A stretch of DNA of 35,692 nucleotides from Candidatus Amulumruptor caecigallinarius (GTDB lineage: Bacteria; Bacteroidota; Bacteroidia; Bacteroidales; Muribaculaceae): the NCBI GenBank assembly GCA_023665605.1, contig JAMPDP010000011.1, positions 1 through 35,692 of the forward strand, written 5' to 3'. Both the position numbers and the translations under genes were made by a program. How positions within the stretch are numbered: position 1 is the stretch's first letter; each line of letters begins with the position of its first letter. The notes under the pieces were generated by a model. The model saw nothing but the letters and a program-made list of their open reading frames with translations. It was not told the DNA's origin and made no database searches. Positions 1-8,084 of the stretch are shown piece after piece.

Positions 1-20
1 TGTGTTTTACAACATGTTAT

Positions 21-60
21 GACAAGAGGGCGCATCAGAATTTTGATACACCCTCTTGTC
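21..60 (-). terminator. hairpin, possible terminator of the GH97-GH53 transcript
   Basis: A perfect 10-bp stem (GACAAGAGGG at 21-30 with CCCTCTTGTC at 51-60) encloses a 20-nt loop that can pair further. Read on the minus strand it is followed by a moderately T-rich stretch and lies downstream of the GH53 stop. It could equally belong to a gene left of the window. Confidence 0.45.
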
Positions 61-70
61 GCATATATCG

Positions 71-200
71 GGTTTAATCAGGATTAATCAGGAATAATCA
101 GGAATAATCATGGTTAATCGGGATTAATCGGGGTTAGGTCGGCAGCGGTCGGTACCGGTCGGTAGCAATCGGTCGCGGTCGGTTTGGTTGGGTCAGAGTG
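71..200. repeat. degenerate decamer tandem array
   Basis: Thirteen consecutive 10-bp units start with GG or a one-base variant in strict register. The first six resemble GGATTAATCA. The next six follow a GGTNNCGGTC or GGTNGCAATC pattern. There is no ORF in it. It lies directly after the GH53 stop codon. The period is close to one helical turn. A function is not known to me. Confidence 0.75.
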
Positions 201-208
201 GGTGGGGG

Positions 209-1345
209 TTATTGGCGGAAGGGGGCGAGGGCTTCGGTAGGGCGGCCGGAGGCGAAGGCACCTTTTTGGTAGCCGCCGTTGTAGCCGGCGGGGGCTTCGG
301 GTTCCCAGTAGAAGACACCGCGGATGAAGCCGGCGGCGCGTGCACGGCTGAGCAGGTCGGCGAGGATGGCGCGGGTGTCGGCAGGTCGGTCGCAGTTCAT
401 GCCGAACTCTACCACCATGGCATCTTTGCCGTATGTGGCGCGGGCAGAGTTGAGGTTGGCCATGAGCTGCTCCACTTTCTGACTCTCGGTGAGGTCAAGC
501 CACCCCTTGTCCCAATCGAGCTCCGGGTAGAATGACACGCCGATGATGTCGTAGTCCACATTGGCGGCTTTGAGGGGGCCGAACACCCAGTCGATGCGTC
601 CGGGGTTGTCACCCTGGTCGGTGTGGACTATAATCTTGGCTTCCGGGGCGAGGCGGCGCACAGTGGCCGAGGCGTGGGCCACGAGTTCGGCGAAGCTGTT
701 GCCTGTCACGTCGAGCTTGCCCAAGGGCCAGAGCATACCGTTGCAGGTTTCGTTGCCCACCTGCACCCATGCGGGGGATATCCCCTCGTCAGCGAGGGTG
801 GTTAGCACCTCGGTGATGTGGGCGGTCATGCCGGCCTTGACGGAAGCGAGGGTCGAACCCCAGGCGGCGGGGATGGTCTGTGCCTGCGGGTCAGCCCATG
901 TGTCGGAGAAGTGGAAGTCGACCATCACGGGGAGGCCAAGGGCATTGGCGCGGCGTGCTTTCACAAGCAGGTCAGCGGCATTGCACCATCCGTCGGCGGG
1001 ATTTACCCACACACGCAGGCGGATAGCGTTGACACCACACTCCTCTTTGAGGAGCTGCATGCACTCCATCTGTTTGCCGGATGAAGCATAAAACCTTTCC
1101 CCCTCAGCTTCAAGCTGAGTGAGCCAGCTGACATCGGCTCCGGTGGCAAAGGCGGGGATTGTCACAGCACCGCCCCCGGAAGGGGTGTCATCATCAGTGT
1201 CCGGGGTGGGAGAGGGCTGTACAGGCGCGGGTGCGGGAGCGGCGGGTTCGTCGTCGCTGCCACAAGAGGTCACCCCTGCCGCCATAAAAGGCAGCAGGAG
1301 CGACATTGCAAAGTAACGTAATCTGAAAAAAGACTTGTTAATCAT
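209..1345 (-). CDS. GH53 endo-beta-1,4-galactanase, lipoprotein
   Basis: Predicted arabinogalactan endo-beta-1,4-galactanase that cuts beta-1,4-galactan side chains of pectin. The N-terminus is a lipoprotein signal with Cys28 in GVTSC, followed by a Pro/Asp/Ala-rich linker to about residue 60, so it is likely anchored in the outer membrane. The catalytic barrel starts near GADVSWL (about 69). Two glutamates fit the clan GH-A pair: E199 in VQVGNE as acid/base and E313 in VVEFG as nucleophile. The length (378 aa) is normal for the family plus a linker. It starts 12 bp after the GH97 stop, so the two are almost certainly cotranscribed. Family call is strong; the exact substrate is inferred from the family. 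Confidence 0.9.
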   Translation of the reverse strand: MINKSFFRLRYFAMSLLLPFMAAGVTSCGSDDEPAAPAPAPVQPSPTPDTDDDTPSGGGAVTIPAFATGADVSWLTQLEAEGERFYASSGKQMECMQLLKEECGVNAIRLRVWVNPADGWCNAADLLVKARRANALGLPVMVDFHFSDTWADPQAQTIPAAWGSTLASVKAGMTAHITEVLTTLADEGISPAWVQVGNETCNGMLWPLGKLDVTGNSFAELVAHASATVRRLAPEAKIIVHTDQGDNPGRIDWVFGPLKAANVDYDIIGVSFYPELDWDKGWLDLTESQKVEQLMANLNSARATYGKDAMVVEFGMNCDRPADTRAILADLLSRARAAGFIRGVFYWEPEAPAGYNGGYQKGAFASGRPTEALAPFRQ

Positions 1346-1357
1346 AGGTGTACCATA

Positions 1358-3595
1358 TTAACGGCGTGTGGCCCCGGTTATTGCGTCCGGTTCGGGCTTT
1401 TCGGTCACGACGCTGTTTTTCTGAAATTTGGAAGCCTTGGTGGCAGCCTTCCCAAGTGTCTTTTTAGCGTCCTTGGCAGGTGCGGGCGCTATGCGGATTG
1501 CCGCGCCGCCGCCGGGTGCCAGGGGCTGCTTGAGGCGCGTCTTGGAGTTGACCTTTCGCTCGGTGATTTTGTAAGCCTTGGGGTTCTTGTCCCATGAGGC
1601 ATCCGGAGCATCGGCGTAGATGGTGGCCATATACTCGCGGCCGGGGTCGAGGAACGACATATCAATCACCGCCGTGCGAGCGTTCTCGTCGGTAGCAGCC
1701 CCGACGTACCAGTCATCAGAGGCCTTGTCCTTGCGGGCAACGGTGATGTAGTCGCCGGGGGCAGCCTCCAGATAGCGAGAGTCTGCCCAGTCGACCGGCA
1801 CATCCTGAATGAAGCGGAAGGCATCCATGTACTTGCGGTAGGTGTCGGGCAGGTCGCAGGCCATCTGCAGCGGCGAGGCCATGGTGACGTAGAGGGCGAG
1901 TTGCTTGGCCAGGGTTGTGGAGCCCTTGTTGGTCTTACCCTCGCCGTAAGTGGCAAGGTCGCTCTCAAAGAGGCCGGGGGTGTAGTCAAACGGGCCACCC
2001 TTGATGCGGGTGAAGGGGAGGATGAGCGTGTGGTCAGGTGTGTTGCCGCTCATGGCCTCATACTCGCCGCCGCGGGCACTCTCCTGGGCTATCCAGTTGG
2101 GCCAAGTGCGGCCCATGCCGGTGGGGCGCACAGCCTCGTGGCTGTCCACTATGATGCCGTAGTCGGCGGCCCGCTTTGCCACGTGGAGGTAGTGGTCCAC
2201 CATCCACTGACTTGAGTGGCGTTCCGAACGGGGAATCACGTAGCCCACGTAGCCGGTCTTGACGGCATCGTAGCCGTTGTCTTTCATAAATTGGAATGCG
2301 CGGTCAAGCTGGCGCTCATAGTCAGCGGCGTTGGCGGCTGTCTCATGGTGCATGATCAGCTTCACACCCTTGGATGCGGCGTAGCGGTGGAGCGAGTCCA
2401 CGTCGAAATCGGGGTAAGCCTTGTCAAAGAGGTACTGACGGTTCTTGCGATAGTTCGCCCAGTCTTCCCAACCTTCGTTCCACCCTTCGACAAGCACCGA
2501 GGGGATACCGGTCTCGGCGGCGAAGTCAATGTATTTCATCACGTTGGCAGTGTTGGCAGGGTGGCGACCGTTGGGTATGAGTTTGGTGTAGTCGGTGATG
2601 CCGGGTTTGGCATCGTAGGCATCCGAGTAGGCCCAGGTCTTCTGGTTGCCGGTGAACATCTCCCACCATACGCCGATGAATTTGCCGGGCTTGATCCATG
2701 ACGTGTCCTCGATGGCGCAGGGCTCGTTGAGGTTGTAGATGAGCTGCGAGGCGAGGATGTCGCGGGCATCGTCAGAGATAATCATGGTGCGCCAGGGGGT
2801 GACAAACGGGGCTTGCAGGAAGCCGCGCACACCATTCATGTCAGGGGTGAGGTGGGCCTTGAACTTGCCGGTCACAGAGTCCACGTCAAGAGCCATGGCC
2901 GGGTAGCCGGTGAGCGCGGCCTCATGGATGTTGATGTACGGGCCGTCACCCTCCATCTTCAGAAGTACGGGAGTCTGCACCGCAAGGCCCGGTATCAGCG
3001 TGGCCTCGCTGTGGTTGGGGCGGTTCAGGTTTTTGCCAAGGGCGCTGCGCGGGGTGGTGGCGTAGAGGTATTCGTCCGTGTCATAGTCGCCGGGGATGGC
3101 CCACATCGTCGGGTCGCCGGGTATGGAGATTTCGGTGAGCTCGTCCATCAGCTGAAGGTAGTTCACGCCGGTGTGTTCCGGCACTTCGTAGCGAAATCCC
3201 ACGCCGTCGTCAAACACGCGCACCCTCAGGTCAACCTTGAGCTTCGGGTCCCCCTTCTCGGTGAAGGTGAACAGCCGCTCGTTGCAGTGGGAGCGCACCT
3301 GCGAGTATTCGCCCCACACAGGTGTCCATGTCTCGTCAAGCTCTTTGACGGGCGAGGCCGTCATCGTGACATTCTCACCCAGCGAAGCCTCCTTGCCCGT
3401 CAGGCCCAGCCGGGACTCAGTCACCACAGGTGTCCCCTTGAAGGTGACGGAGTAGCAGGGTTGCCCCTGGGCGTTGACATCAACGTTGACAGAGATGTCG
3501 CCGTCGGGCGACGTGACCGTGTCGGCCATCAGGACGGGAGTGCCGAGGCTTCCGGCGGCAAGCAGGGCAAGCGCCCCGCAGAGCGTAGTCTTCAT
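1358..3595 (-). CDS. GH97 alpha-glucosidase, SusB-like
   Basis: Predicted periplasmic inverting alpha-glucosidase of glycoside hydrolase family 97. The frame is open back to 3709, but the start at 3595 is chosen because it gives a clean signal peptide (MKTTLCGALALLAAG...). The protein is then 745 aa, slightly longer than SusB, with a Lys/Ala-rich tail after about residue 700. The glutamates that define inverting GH97 enzymes are present with the same spacing as in SusB: E370 in VEGWN, E418 in MHHET, E487 in SHEA and E511 in GGEYE. In SusB these are E391, E439, E508 and E532. Retaining GH97 alpha-galactosidases use an Asp nucleophile instead. It is the first gene of a two-gene unit with GH53. 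No SusC/SusD pair is visible in the window. Confidence 0.93.
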   Translation of the reverse strand: MKTTLCGALALLAAGSLGTPVLMADTVTSPDGDISVNVDVNAQGQPCYSVTFKGTPVVTESRLGLTGKEASLGENVTMTASPVKELDETWTPVWGEYSQVRSHCNERLFTFTEKGDPKLKVDLRVRVFDDGVGFRYEVPEHTGVNYLQLMDELTEISIPGDPTMWAIPGDYDTDEYLYATTPRSALGKNLNRPNHSEATLIPGLAVQTPVLLKMEGDGPYINIHEAALTGYPAMALDVDSVTGKFKAHLTPDMNGVRGFLQAPFVTPWRTMIISDDARDILASQLIYNLNEPCAIEDTSWIKPGKFIGVWWEMFTGNQKTWAYSDAYDAKPGITDYTKLIPNGRHPANTANVMKYIDFAAETGIPSVLVEGWNEGWEDWANYRKNRQYLFDKAYPDFDVDSLHRYAASKGVKLIMHHETAANAADYERQLDRAFQFMKDNGYDAVKTGYVGYVIPRSERHSSQWMVDHYLHVAKRAADYGIIVDSHEAVRPTGMGRTWPNWIAQESARGGEYEAMSGNTPDHTLILPFTRIKGGPFDYTPGLFESDLATYGEGKTNKGSTTLAKQLALYVTMASPLQMACDLPDTYRKYMDAFRFIQDVPVDWADSRYLEAAPGDYITVARKDKASDDWYVGAATDENARTAVIDMSFLDPGREYMATIYADAPDASWDKNPKAYKITERKVNSKTRLKQPLAPGGGAAIRIAPAPAKDAKKTLGKAATKASKFQKNSVVTEKPEPDAITGATRR

Positions 3596-3762
3596 AGCAA
3601 GGTATATGTGTTTTTGGTTGGTTTTTCTGTGAAAATGGCATGCACTATTGGCGAGGAGAGTTGTTATATTTGTGATGCCGTTTTTGCAAAGATAACGTTT
3701 TTGCGGCAATACGCTTGCTTTTTCACGCCTTAATTATTACATTAATACACATACACTCAGAT
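3596..3762. promoter_or_regulatory. divergent control region, GH97 / DXS-like gene
   Basis: Two -7-type elements (TAnnTTTG) point outward: TATATTTG at 3665-3672 on the plus strand and TATCTTTG at 3687-3694 on the minus strand. Neither has a good TTTG at the usual distance upstream. The two genes diverge from here, so promoters must lie in this gap, but the exact sites are tentative. Confidence 0.4.
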
Positions 3763-5535
3763 ATGAACCTTCAGGATATTCACTCACCCGCCGATGTCAA
3801 GAAGCTCGACATGGCGCAGCTCACCGACCTGGCAGCGCAGATGCGCAAGGCCCTCATCGAGAAACTCAGTGTCACCGGCGGCCACGTAGGCCCCAATCTT
3901 GGCGTTGTGGAGGCCACACTGGCCATGCACTATGTCTTTGATATGCCCAAGGACAAGATAGTGTACGACGTAAGCCACCAGTCATACGTCCACAAGATGC
4001 TCACCGGACGCGCCCTTGCATTCACCGACCCGGCGCATTACGATGATGTCACCGGCTACACCAACCCCACCGAGAGCCCTGATTATGATATATTCTCTTT
4101 GGGTCACACCTCCTCATCGGTAGCTCTCGCCGCCGGTCTGGCCAAGCAGCGTGACCTCAAGGGGATTTCCGGCAAGGAGGAGAACATCGTCTGCTTCATC
4201 GGCGACGGCTCCATCACCGGCGGCGTGGCACTCGAAGGAATTGACAATGTGGCAACCCTCGGCTCGAACTACATACTTGTGTTCAACGACAACCAGATGT
4301 CTATCGCCGAGAACCATGGCGGCGTGTACCGCGACTTCGACGCACTGCGCGAGACCAACGGCACCGACCCGTGCAACTTCTTCAAGGCCATGGGCATAGA
4401 GGATTACCGCTATGTGCCCTACGGCAATGACGTGGAGCCCCTTGTCAAGGTCTTTGAGGAGGTGAAGGGCATTGACCACCCCGTGGTGGTGCACATCGAC
4501 ACCCAGAAGGGCGAGGGCTACAAGCCAGCTGAGGCTGACCGCGAGGATTTCCACTACTCAGGCCCCTTTGACATAGCCACCGGCGAGCCCGCTCACATCT
4601 CCAAGAGTGAGAACTATGCCGACATTTTTGCCTCGCATATGCTCTCCAAGATTAAGGCAGGCGAGGATGTGACGGTAATCACTGCCGGCACGCCGGGCGT
4701 GCTCGGCTTCGGACCGCAGGAGCGTGCCGAGGCGGGGCGTCACTTCCTGGATGCGGGCATAGCCGAGCAGTGCGCCGTGGGTATGGCAGCCGGCATCGCC
4801 CGTGCCGGCGGTCGACCCGTGTTCGGCGTTATGTCTACATTCCTCCAGCGCGCCTACGACCAGCTTGAGCAGGATGTGGCCGTCAATCGTCTCCCCGTAG
4901 TGCTCAACATATTCGGCGGCGGCCTCTCGGCAATGGTCGATGAGACGCACCTTGGATGGTTTGACATCGCCATGGTGGCCAACCTCCCCGGGTGGGTCTA
5001 CCTCGCTCCTACGTGCAAGGAGGAGTATCTGGCCATGCTCGACTGGGCGATCGCCCAGACTGACTATCCCGTAGCCATCCGCGTGCCCTCGCGCGGCGTA
5101 GTCACCACGGGGCGCACATATCCCACAGACTATTCAGACCTCGATGCCTACATGGTGGAGCGCCGTGGCGACAAGGTGGCCGTCATAGCCGCCGGCGATA
5201 TGCTTCCCCTCGGTGCCAAGACGTGCGACAAGCTCGAAGAGAAGGGTATCAAGCCCACGCTCATCAACCCCCGTTTCCTCAGTGGCCTTGACGAGCAGCT
5301 TCTGCTGGAGCTCACCAAGGACCATCAGCTCGTCATCACCATAGAGGATGGCTCCCTGGCCGGCGGCTGGGGTGAGAGCGTGGCCCGCTTCTATGGCCCG
5401 ATGGACATGAAGGTGAAGTGCTACGGCATTGACAAACAGCTGCGCAACCGCTTCGACCCCGCCGAAGTGGCCCGCGCCCTGCATCTCACTCCTGACCAGA
5501 TAGCCGCCGATGCACAGTCGCTCCTGAACTGGTAA
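3763..5535 (+). CDS. dxs: DXS-like 1-deoxy-D-xylulose-5-phosphate synthase family
   Basis: Thiamine-diphosphate enzyme of the DXS family; true DXS condenses pyruvate and glyceraldehyde 3-phosphate in the MEP isoprenoid pathway. The start at 3763 skips 16 unlikely codons and gives 590 aa, shorter than typical DXS (about 620-640). Visible motifs: GGHVGPNLG (39-47), HQSY.HK..TGR, GHTSSS (114-119), the ThDP/Mg site GDGSITGG (147-154) to NDN (175-177), and GIAEQ in the pyrimidine domain. It departs from classic DXS at several places: the usual GIAEQH reads GIAEQC, the DGQTHQG loop reads VDETHLG, and RYPRG reads RVPSRG. Bacteroidales often carry a second, divergent DXS-like gene, and this may be it. 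Annotation as DXS is conventional; the activity is not certain. Confidence 0.8.
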   Translation: MNLQDIHSPADVKKLDMAQLTDLAAQMRKALIEKLSVTGGHVGPNLGVVEATLAMHYVFDMPKDKIVYDVSHQSYVHKMLTGRALAFTDPAHYDDVTGYTNPTESPDYDIFSLGHTSSSVALAAGLAKQRDLKGISGKEENIVCFIGDGSITGGVALEGIDNVATLGSNYILVFNDNQMSIAENHGGVYRDFDALRETNGTDPCNFFKAMGIEDYRYVPYGNDVEPLVKVFEEVKGIDHPVVVHIDTQKGEGYKPAEADREDFHYSGPFDIATGEPAHISKSENYADIFASHMLSKIKAGEDVTVITAGTPGVLGFGPQERAEAGRHFLDAGIAEQCAVGMAAGIARAGGRPVFGVMSTFLQRAYDQLEQDVAVNRLPVVLNIFGGGLSAMVDETHLGWFDIAMVANLPGWVYLAPTCKEEYLAMLDWAIAQTDYPVAIRVPSRGVVTTGRTYPTDYSDLDAYMVERRGDKVAVIAAGDMLPLGAKTCDKLEEKGIKPTLINPRFLSGLDEQLLLELTKDHQLVITIEDGSLAGGWGESVARFYGPMDMKVKCYGIDKQLRNRFDPAEVARALHLTPDQIAADAQSLLNW

Positions 5536-5591
5536 CCATACATCGCCGGGCGGGTGTTGCAAAAAAAAAGTTGCAAAAAAGCATCGAAAAA

Positions 5592-5623
5592 TTTGCACAC
5601 ATAAAAAAATCCTCTTACCTTTG
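5592..5623 (+). promoter_or_regulatory. tRNA operon promoter
   Basis: TTTG at 5592-5595, a 20-nt spacer, then TACCTTTG at 5616-5623. This matches the Bacteroidetes -33/-7 consensus. The first tRNA begins 33 nt later. Confidence 0.75.
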
Positions 5624-5655
5624 CATCGCAATTGAGGGGGTTGCCCCGGCAAATC

Positions 5656-5728
5656 GCGAAAATAGCTCAGTTGGTAGAGCACAACCTTGCCAAGGTTGGG
5701 GTCGCGGGTTCGAGTCCCGTTTTTCGCT
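5656..5728 (+). tRNA. tRNA-Gly (GCC)
   Basis: A 73-nt cloverleaf. Acceptor arms GCGAAAA and TTTTCGC pair fully, the D-arm is GCTC/GAGC, the anticodon loop is TTGCCAA with anticodon GCC, and the T-arm is GCGGG-TTCGAGT-CCCGT. The CCA end is not encoded. Identical to the second copy 103 bp downstream. Confidence 0.95.
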
Positions 5729-5831
5729 CAACAAGAGCATCGCCGTAAGGCTGCTCACGAGTACAATGACATCAATAAGGGTGCCGACAGCCCCCAAGAG
5801 GCTTCGGTAGCTGACAGCATGACCCTGCTAT

Positions 5832-5904
5832 GCGAAAATAGCTCAGTTGGTAGAGCACAACCTTGCCAAGGTTGGGGTCGCGGGTTCGAGTCCCGTTTTT
5901 CGCT
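5832..5904 (+). tRNA. tRNA-Gly (GCC), second copy
   Basis: Identical in all 73 nt to the copy at 5656-5728, with the same anticodon GCC. The spacer between the copies shares no obvious similarity with other flanks. It is probably cotranscribed from the promoter at 5592. Confidence 0.95.
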
Positions 5905-5979
5905 CTATCTCTTTCCTCTGTGGAACGGTTTCCCTCGCCGCCGTCAGCATCCCCGCTGAATGTAATCACCTTATATATT

Positions 5980-6063
5980 GTCCGGGTGGTGGAATTGGTA
6001 GACACGCTACTTTGAGGGGGTAGTGGCCATTAGGCTGTGTGAGTTCGAATCTCATCTCGGACA
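5980..6063 (+). tRNA. tRNA-Leu (GAG)
   Basis: Type II tRNA of 84 nt with a long variable arm. Acceptor arms are GTCCGGG and CTCGGAC with discriminator A. The anticodon stem is CTACT/GGTAG and the loop TTGAGGG gives anticodon GAG. The T-loop is TTCGAAT. It is the last gene of the tRNA unit. Confidence 0.93.
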
Positions 6064-6068
6064 CTCTG

Positions 6069-6110
6069 AAAATCTGCAAGAATTGACTTTCAATTCTTGC
6101 AGATTTTTCT
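6069..6110 (+). terminator. terminator of the tRNA operon
   Basis: A stem of about 16 bp (AAATCTGCAAGAATTG and its complement), a 5-nt loop, then a T-rich tail (TTTTTCTTGTTT). A textbook intrinsic terminator 5 nt after tRNA-Leu. Confidence 0.92.
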
Positions 6111-6413
6111 TGTTTATATATCTGCGCCAAACGCCTCATGACGTCAGCTTGTCAAGTGATACCGGCCCGGATGACGACGGCATCCCCACTGACAAATCGG
6201 CAACATTTCACATTATACCTCCACCTCATGAACGTTAGCGATTTCCTGTCTCCATCCTCTGCAGCTTCTGTCTGCAATATCAAATAATATCGGGTTGCTT
6301 CCGCACTGACACCGGTGCTGATGCCTTCCATACAATCCATAGCCTCTCAACTGTTAAATATCGCTAACAACGTATAATTTGGTGTTAATTCCTGCCGCAT
6401 TCTCTCTCGAAAG
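6111..6413. other. intergenic gap, no gene seen
   Basis: About 300 bases between the tRNA terminator and the glucosaminidase promoter. Short open frames here lack recognisable features, and I see no RNA gene or repeat. Confidence 0.6.
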
Positions 6414-6444
6414 TTGTTAATAAGTGTCGTAGATACTTAATTTG
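6414..6444 (+). promoter_or_regulatory. possible promoter of glucosaminidase gene
   Basis: TTG at 6414-6416, a 20-nt spacer, then TTAATTTG at 6437-6444, one mismatch from TAnnTTTG. The start codon is 17 nt further on. Confidence 0.45.
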
Positions 6445-6461
6445 CAGTCAAATCTGTTACC

Positions 6462-7091
6462 ATGCTTCATCTTGGTCTTTACTCTGCACGTCTGCTCGGC
6501 TGTGCTGCCGCCTCGCGGCGGTGGCTGCTGATGCTGCTCGCTGTTGTCGCGGCAGTGCCTGTATGGGCACGTGATGTGGACAATGGCATCGTGGGGGAGA
6601 CTTTCGTGCTCCCGGAGGATATGTGCAGCTTCGTGCAGCGTCACAACCCGGCGTTCACACTGGAGATTGCCGAGGCTTACTGGGATGTGGCGGAGCTATA
6701 TGGCATCCGTGGCGATGTGGCTCTCTGTCAGGCCATTATCGAGACGGGATGGTTTAAGTTCATGGATGGTACGGCGGTCACGCCTGACCAGTTCAACTTC
6801 TGCGGCCTCGGGGTGACTGCCAAGGGGATGAAGGGGAACTCGTTCAACTCTATCATCGAGGGGGTGACGGCGCAGATTCAGCATCTGTTTGCCTACGCCA
6901 CGGTGCGCAACATCCCCGAGGGGGAGACGCTGGTGGATGGCCGCTTCAAGCTCGTCAGCCGCGGCTGCGCTCCCACATGGCAGGGGCTCTCCGGGCGTTG
7001 GGCGGCAAGCAAGACCTATGGTGACGACATCATGCGCCTGTACCGTCAGATGCAGATGCACTCGTCAGGCTCGTATGCCCTTGGTGACTGA
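6462..7091 (+). CDS. exported glucosaminidase-domain protein
   Basis: Predicted peptidoglycan hydrolase with a mannosyl-glycoprotein endo-beta-N-acetylglucosaminidase (FlgJ/GH73-like) domain. The N-terminus carries a signal peptide ending near VPVWA about residue 34; the leader is long, so a start at the internal Met before LLAVVAAV is possible. The domain shows DVALCQAIIETGWFKF, where the Glu of IIETG is the expected catalytic acid, and then NFCGLGVTAKG and the helix IIEGVTAQIQHLFAYA. At 209 aa it is a small single-domain form with no obvious cell-wall binding repeat. Its 3' end overlaps the convergent neuB-like gene by 46 bp. Confidence 0.85.
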   Translation: MLHLGLYSARLLGCAAASRRWLLMLLAVVAAVPVWARDVDNGIVGETFVLPEDMCSFVQRHNPAFTLEIAEAYWDVAELYGIRGDVALCQAIIETGWFKFMDGTAVTPDQFNFCGLGVTAKGMKGNSFNSIIEGVTAQIQHLFAYATVRNIPEGETLVDGRFKLVSRGCAPTWQGLSGRWAASKTYGDDIMRLYRQMQMHSSGSYALGD

Positions 7092-8062
7092 CGGCCTATC
7101 ACCTTATCCCAAAGCATGGGCGACATCCCCGTGCCGGGGCGCTTCACTGTGAGGTTTTCTTCTGTAAAAGTTTCGCCGGCGTCAATGTGACGTGCGGCCA
7201 CTATGCTCTTGCGGGCCACGGCAATGTTGGGGCGCTCGGCATCGGTGACGCACTTGTGGCCGTCGCCCAGGGCGGTTTCCACATCGCGAATGGCCGTCAC
7301 CATTGTGCGGAGCTCGTCAGGTTCGAGCGATGCCTTATGGTCGGGCCCCTCCATGTCACGGCTCAGCGTGAAGTGCTTCTCTATCACAGTGGCTCCAAGT
7401 GCCGCTGCCGCCACCGGCACGGTGATGCCCCGGGTGTGGTCACTGTAACCCACGCCGCGGCAGCCAAGGGTGGCGAGCTCGTTCATGGCCAGTAGGTTGA
7501 CGCTGTCAAGCGGCGCGGGGTACTGGGTGGTGCAGTGCAGCAGGGTGATTTGCCTCCGGGGCGTGCCGGCGGCCACAAGAGCCTCCACAGCGGCGAGCAC
7601 CTCATCCATGGTACTCATGCCGGTGCTCAGTATCACCTCGGCCCCGAAAGCCCCGATGCGCCGCAGGTAGGGTAGGTTGGTGATTTCTCCCGAGGGTATT
7701 TTCCACAGCGTTTGACCCAGACGGTGCAGCAGCTCGATGCTGCCGAAGTCAAAGGGGGTGGAGAGGAAGCGGATGCCTCGCTCGCGGCAACGTTCAATCA
7801 ATACACTGTGCGCGGCTTCGTCGAGTTCGAGCTTGCGCAGCATTGCCAGCTGCGAGTCATCGGCAGAGGGTGCGTTGTGGCTCTGATAGGTCGCCTTGCG
7901 TGCTGAGGCGGCGGCAAGGTCTGAGGCGCGGAAGGTCTGAAACTTGACCACGTCAGCCCCGGCATCGGCCGCGGCATCCACCAGGCGGAGGGCCGTGTCG
8001 AGCGAGCCGTTATGGTTCACACCGGCTTCGGCGATAATCAGGATAGGGTCTTGGGAACGCAT
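7046..8062 (-). CDS. neuB: N-acetylneuraminate / legionaminate synthase family (NeuB/LegI)
   Basis: Condenses phosphoenolpyruvate with a six-carbon amino sugar to give a nine-carbon nonulosonic acid. The frame is open to 8122, but the start at 8062 (MRSQDPILIIAEAGVNHNG) matches the family start and avoids overlap with the upstream gene. The barrel has AEAGVNHNGS (11-20), KFQTF, STPFD, KIPSGE and LHCTTQYP. The two metal-binding histidines, H209 in SDHT and H230 in EKHF, are 21 residues apart as in NeuB. GPDHKASLEP follows. The C-terminal antifreeze-like SAF domain covers about 284-335. The last gene of a three-gene unit. The LegB-like first gene favours a legionaminic-type product over Neu5Ac, but that is inference. 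Confidence 0.9.
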   Translation of the reverse strand: MRSQDPILIIAEAGVNHNGSLDTALRLVDAAADAGADVVKFQTFRASDLAAASARKATYQSHNAPSADDSQLAMLRKLELDEAAHSVLIERCRERGIRFLSTPFDFGSIELLHRLGQTLWKIPSGEITNLPYLRRIGAFGAEVILSTGMSTMDEVLAAVEALVAAGTPRRQITLLHCTTQYPAPLDSVNLLAMNELATLGCRGVGYSDHTRGITVPVAAAALGATVIEKHFTLSRDMEGPDHKASLEPDELRTMVTAIRDVETALGDGHKCVTDAERPNIAVARKSIVAARHIDAGETFTEENLTVKRPGTGMSPMLWDKVIGRQSPRAYEPDECICI

Positions 8063-8084
8063 GTTGGATGGGGCGGGAAGATAG

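Noticed and set aside
71-200. CRISPR array
   Set aside because: Units are 10 bp with no spacers of constant length, and no cas gene is present.
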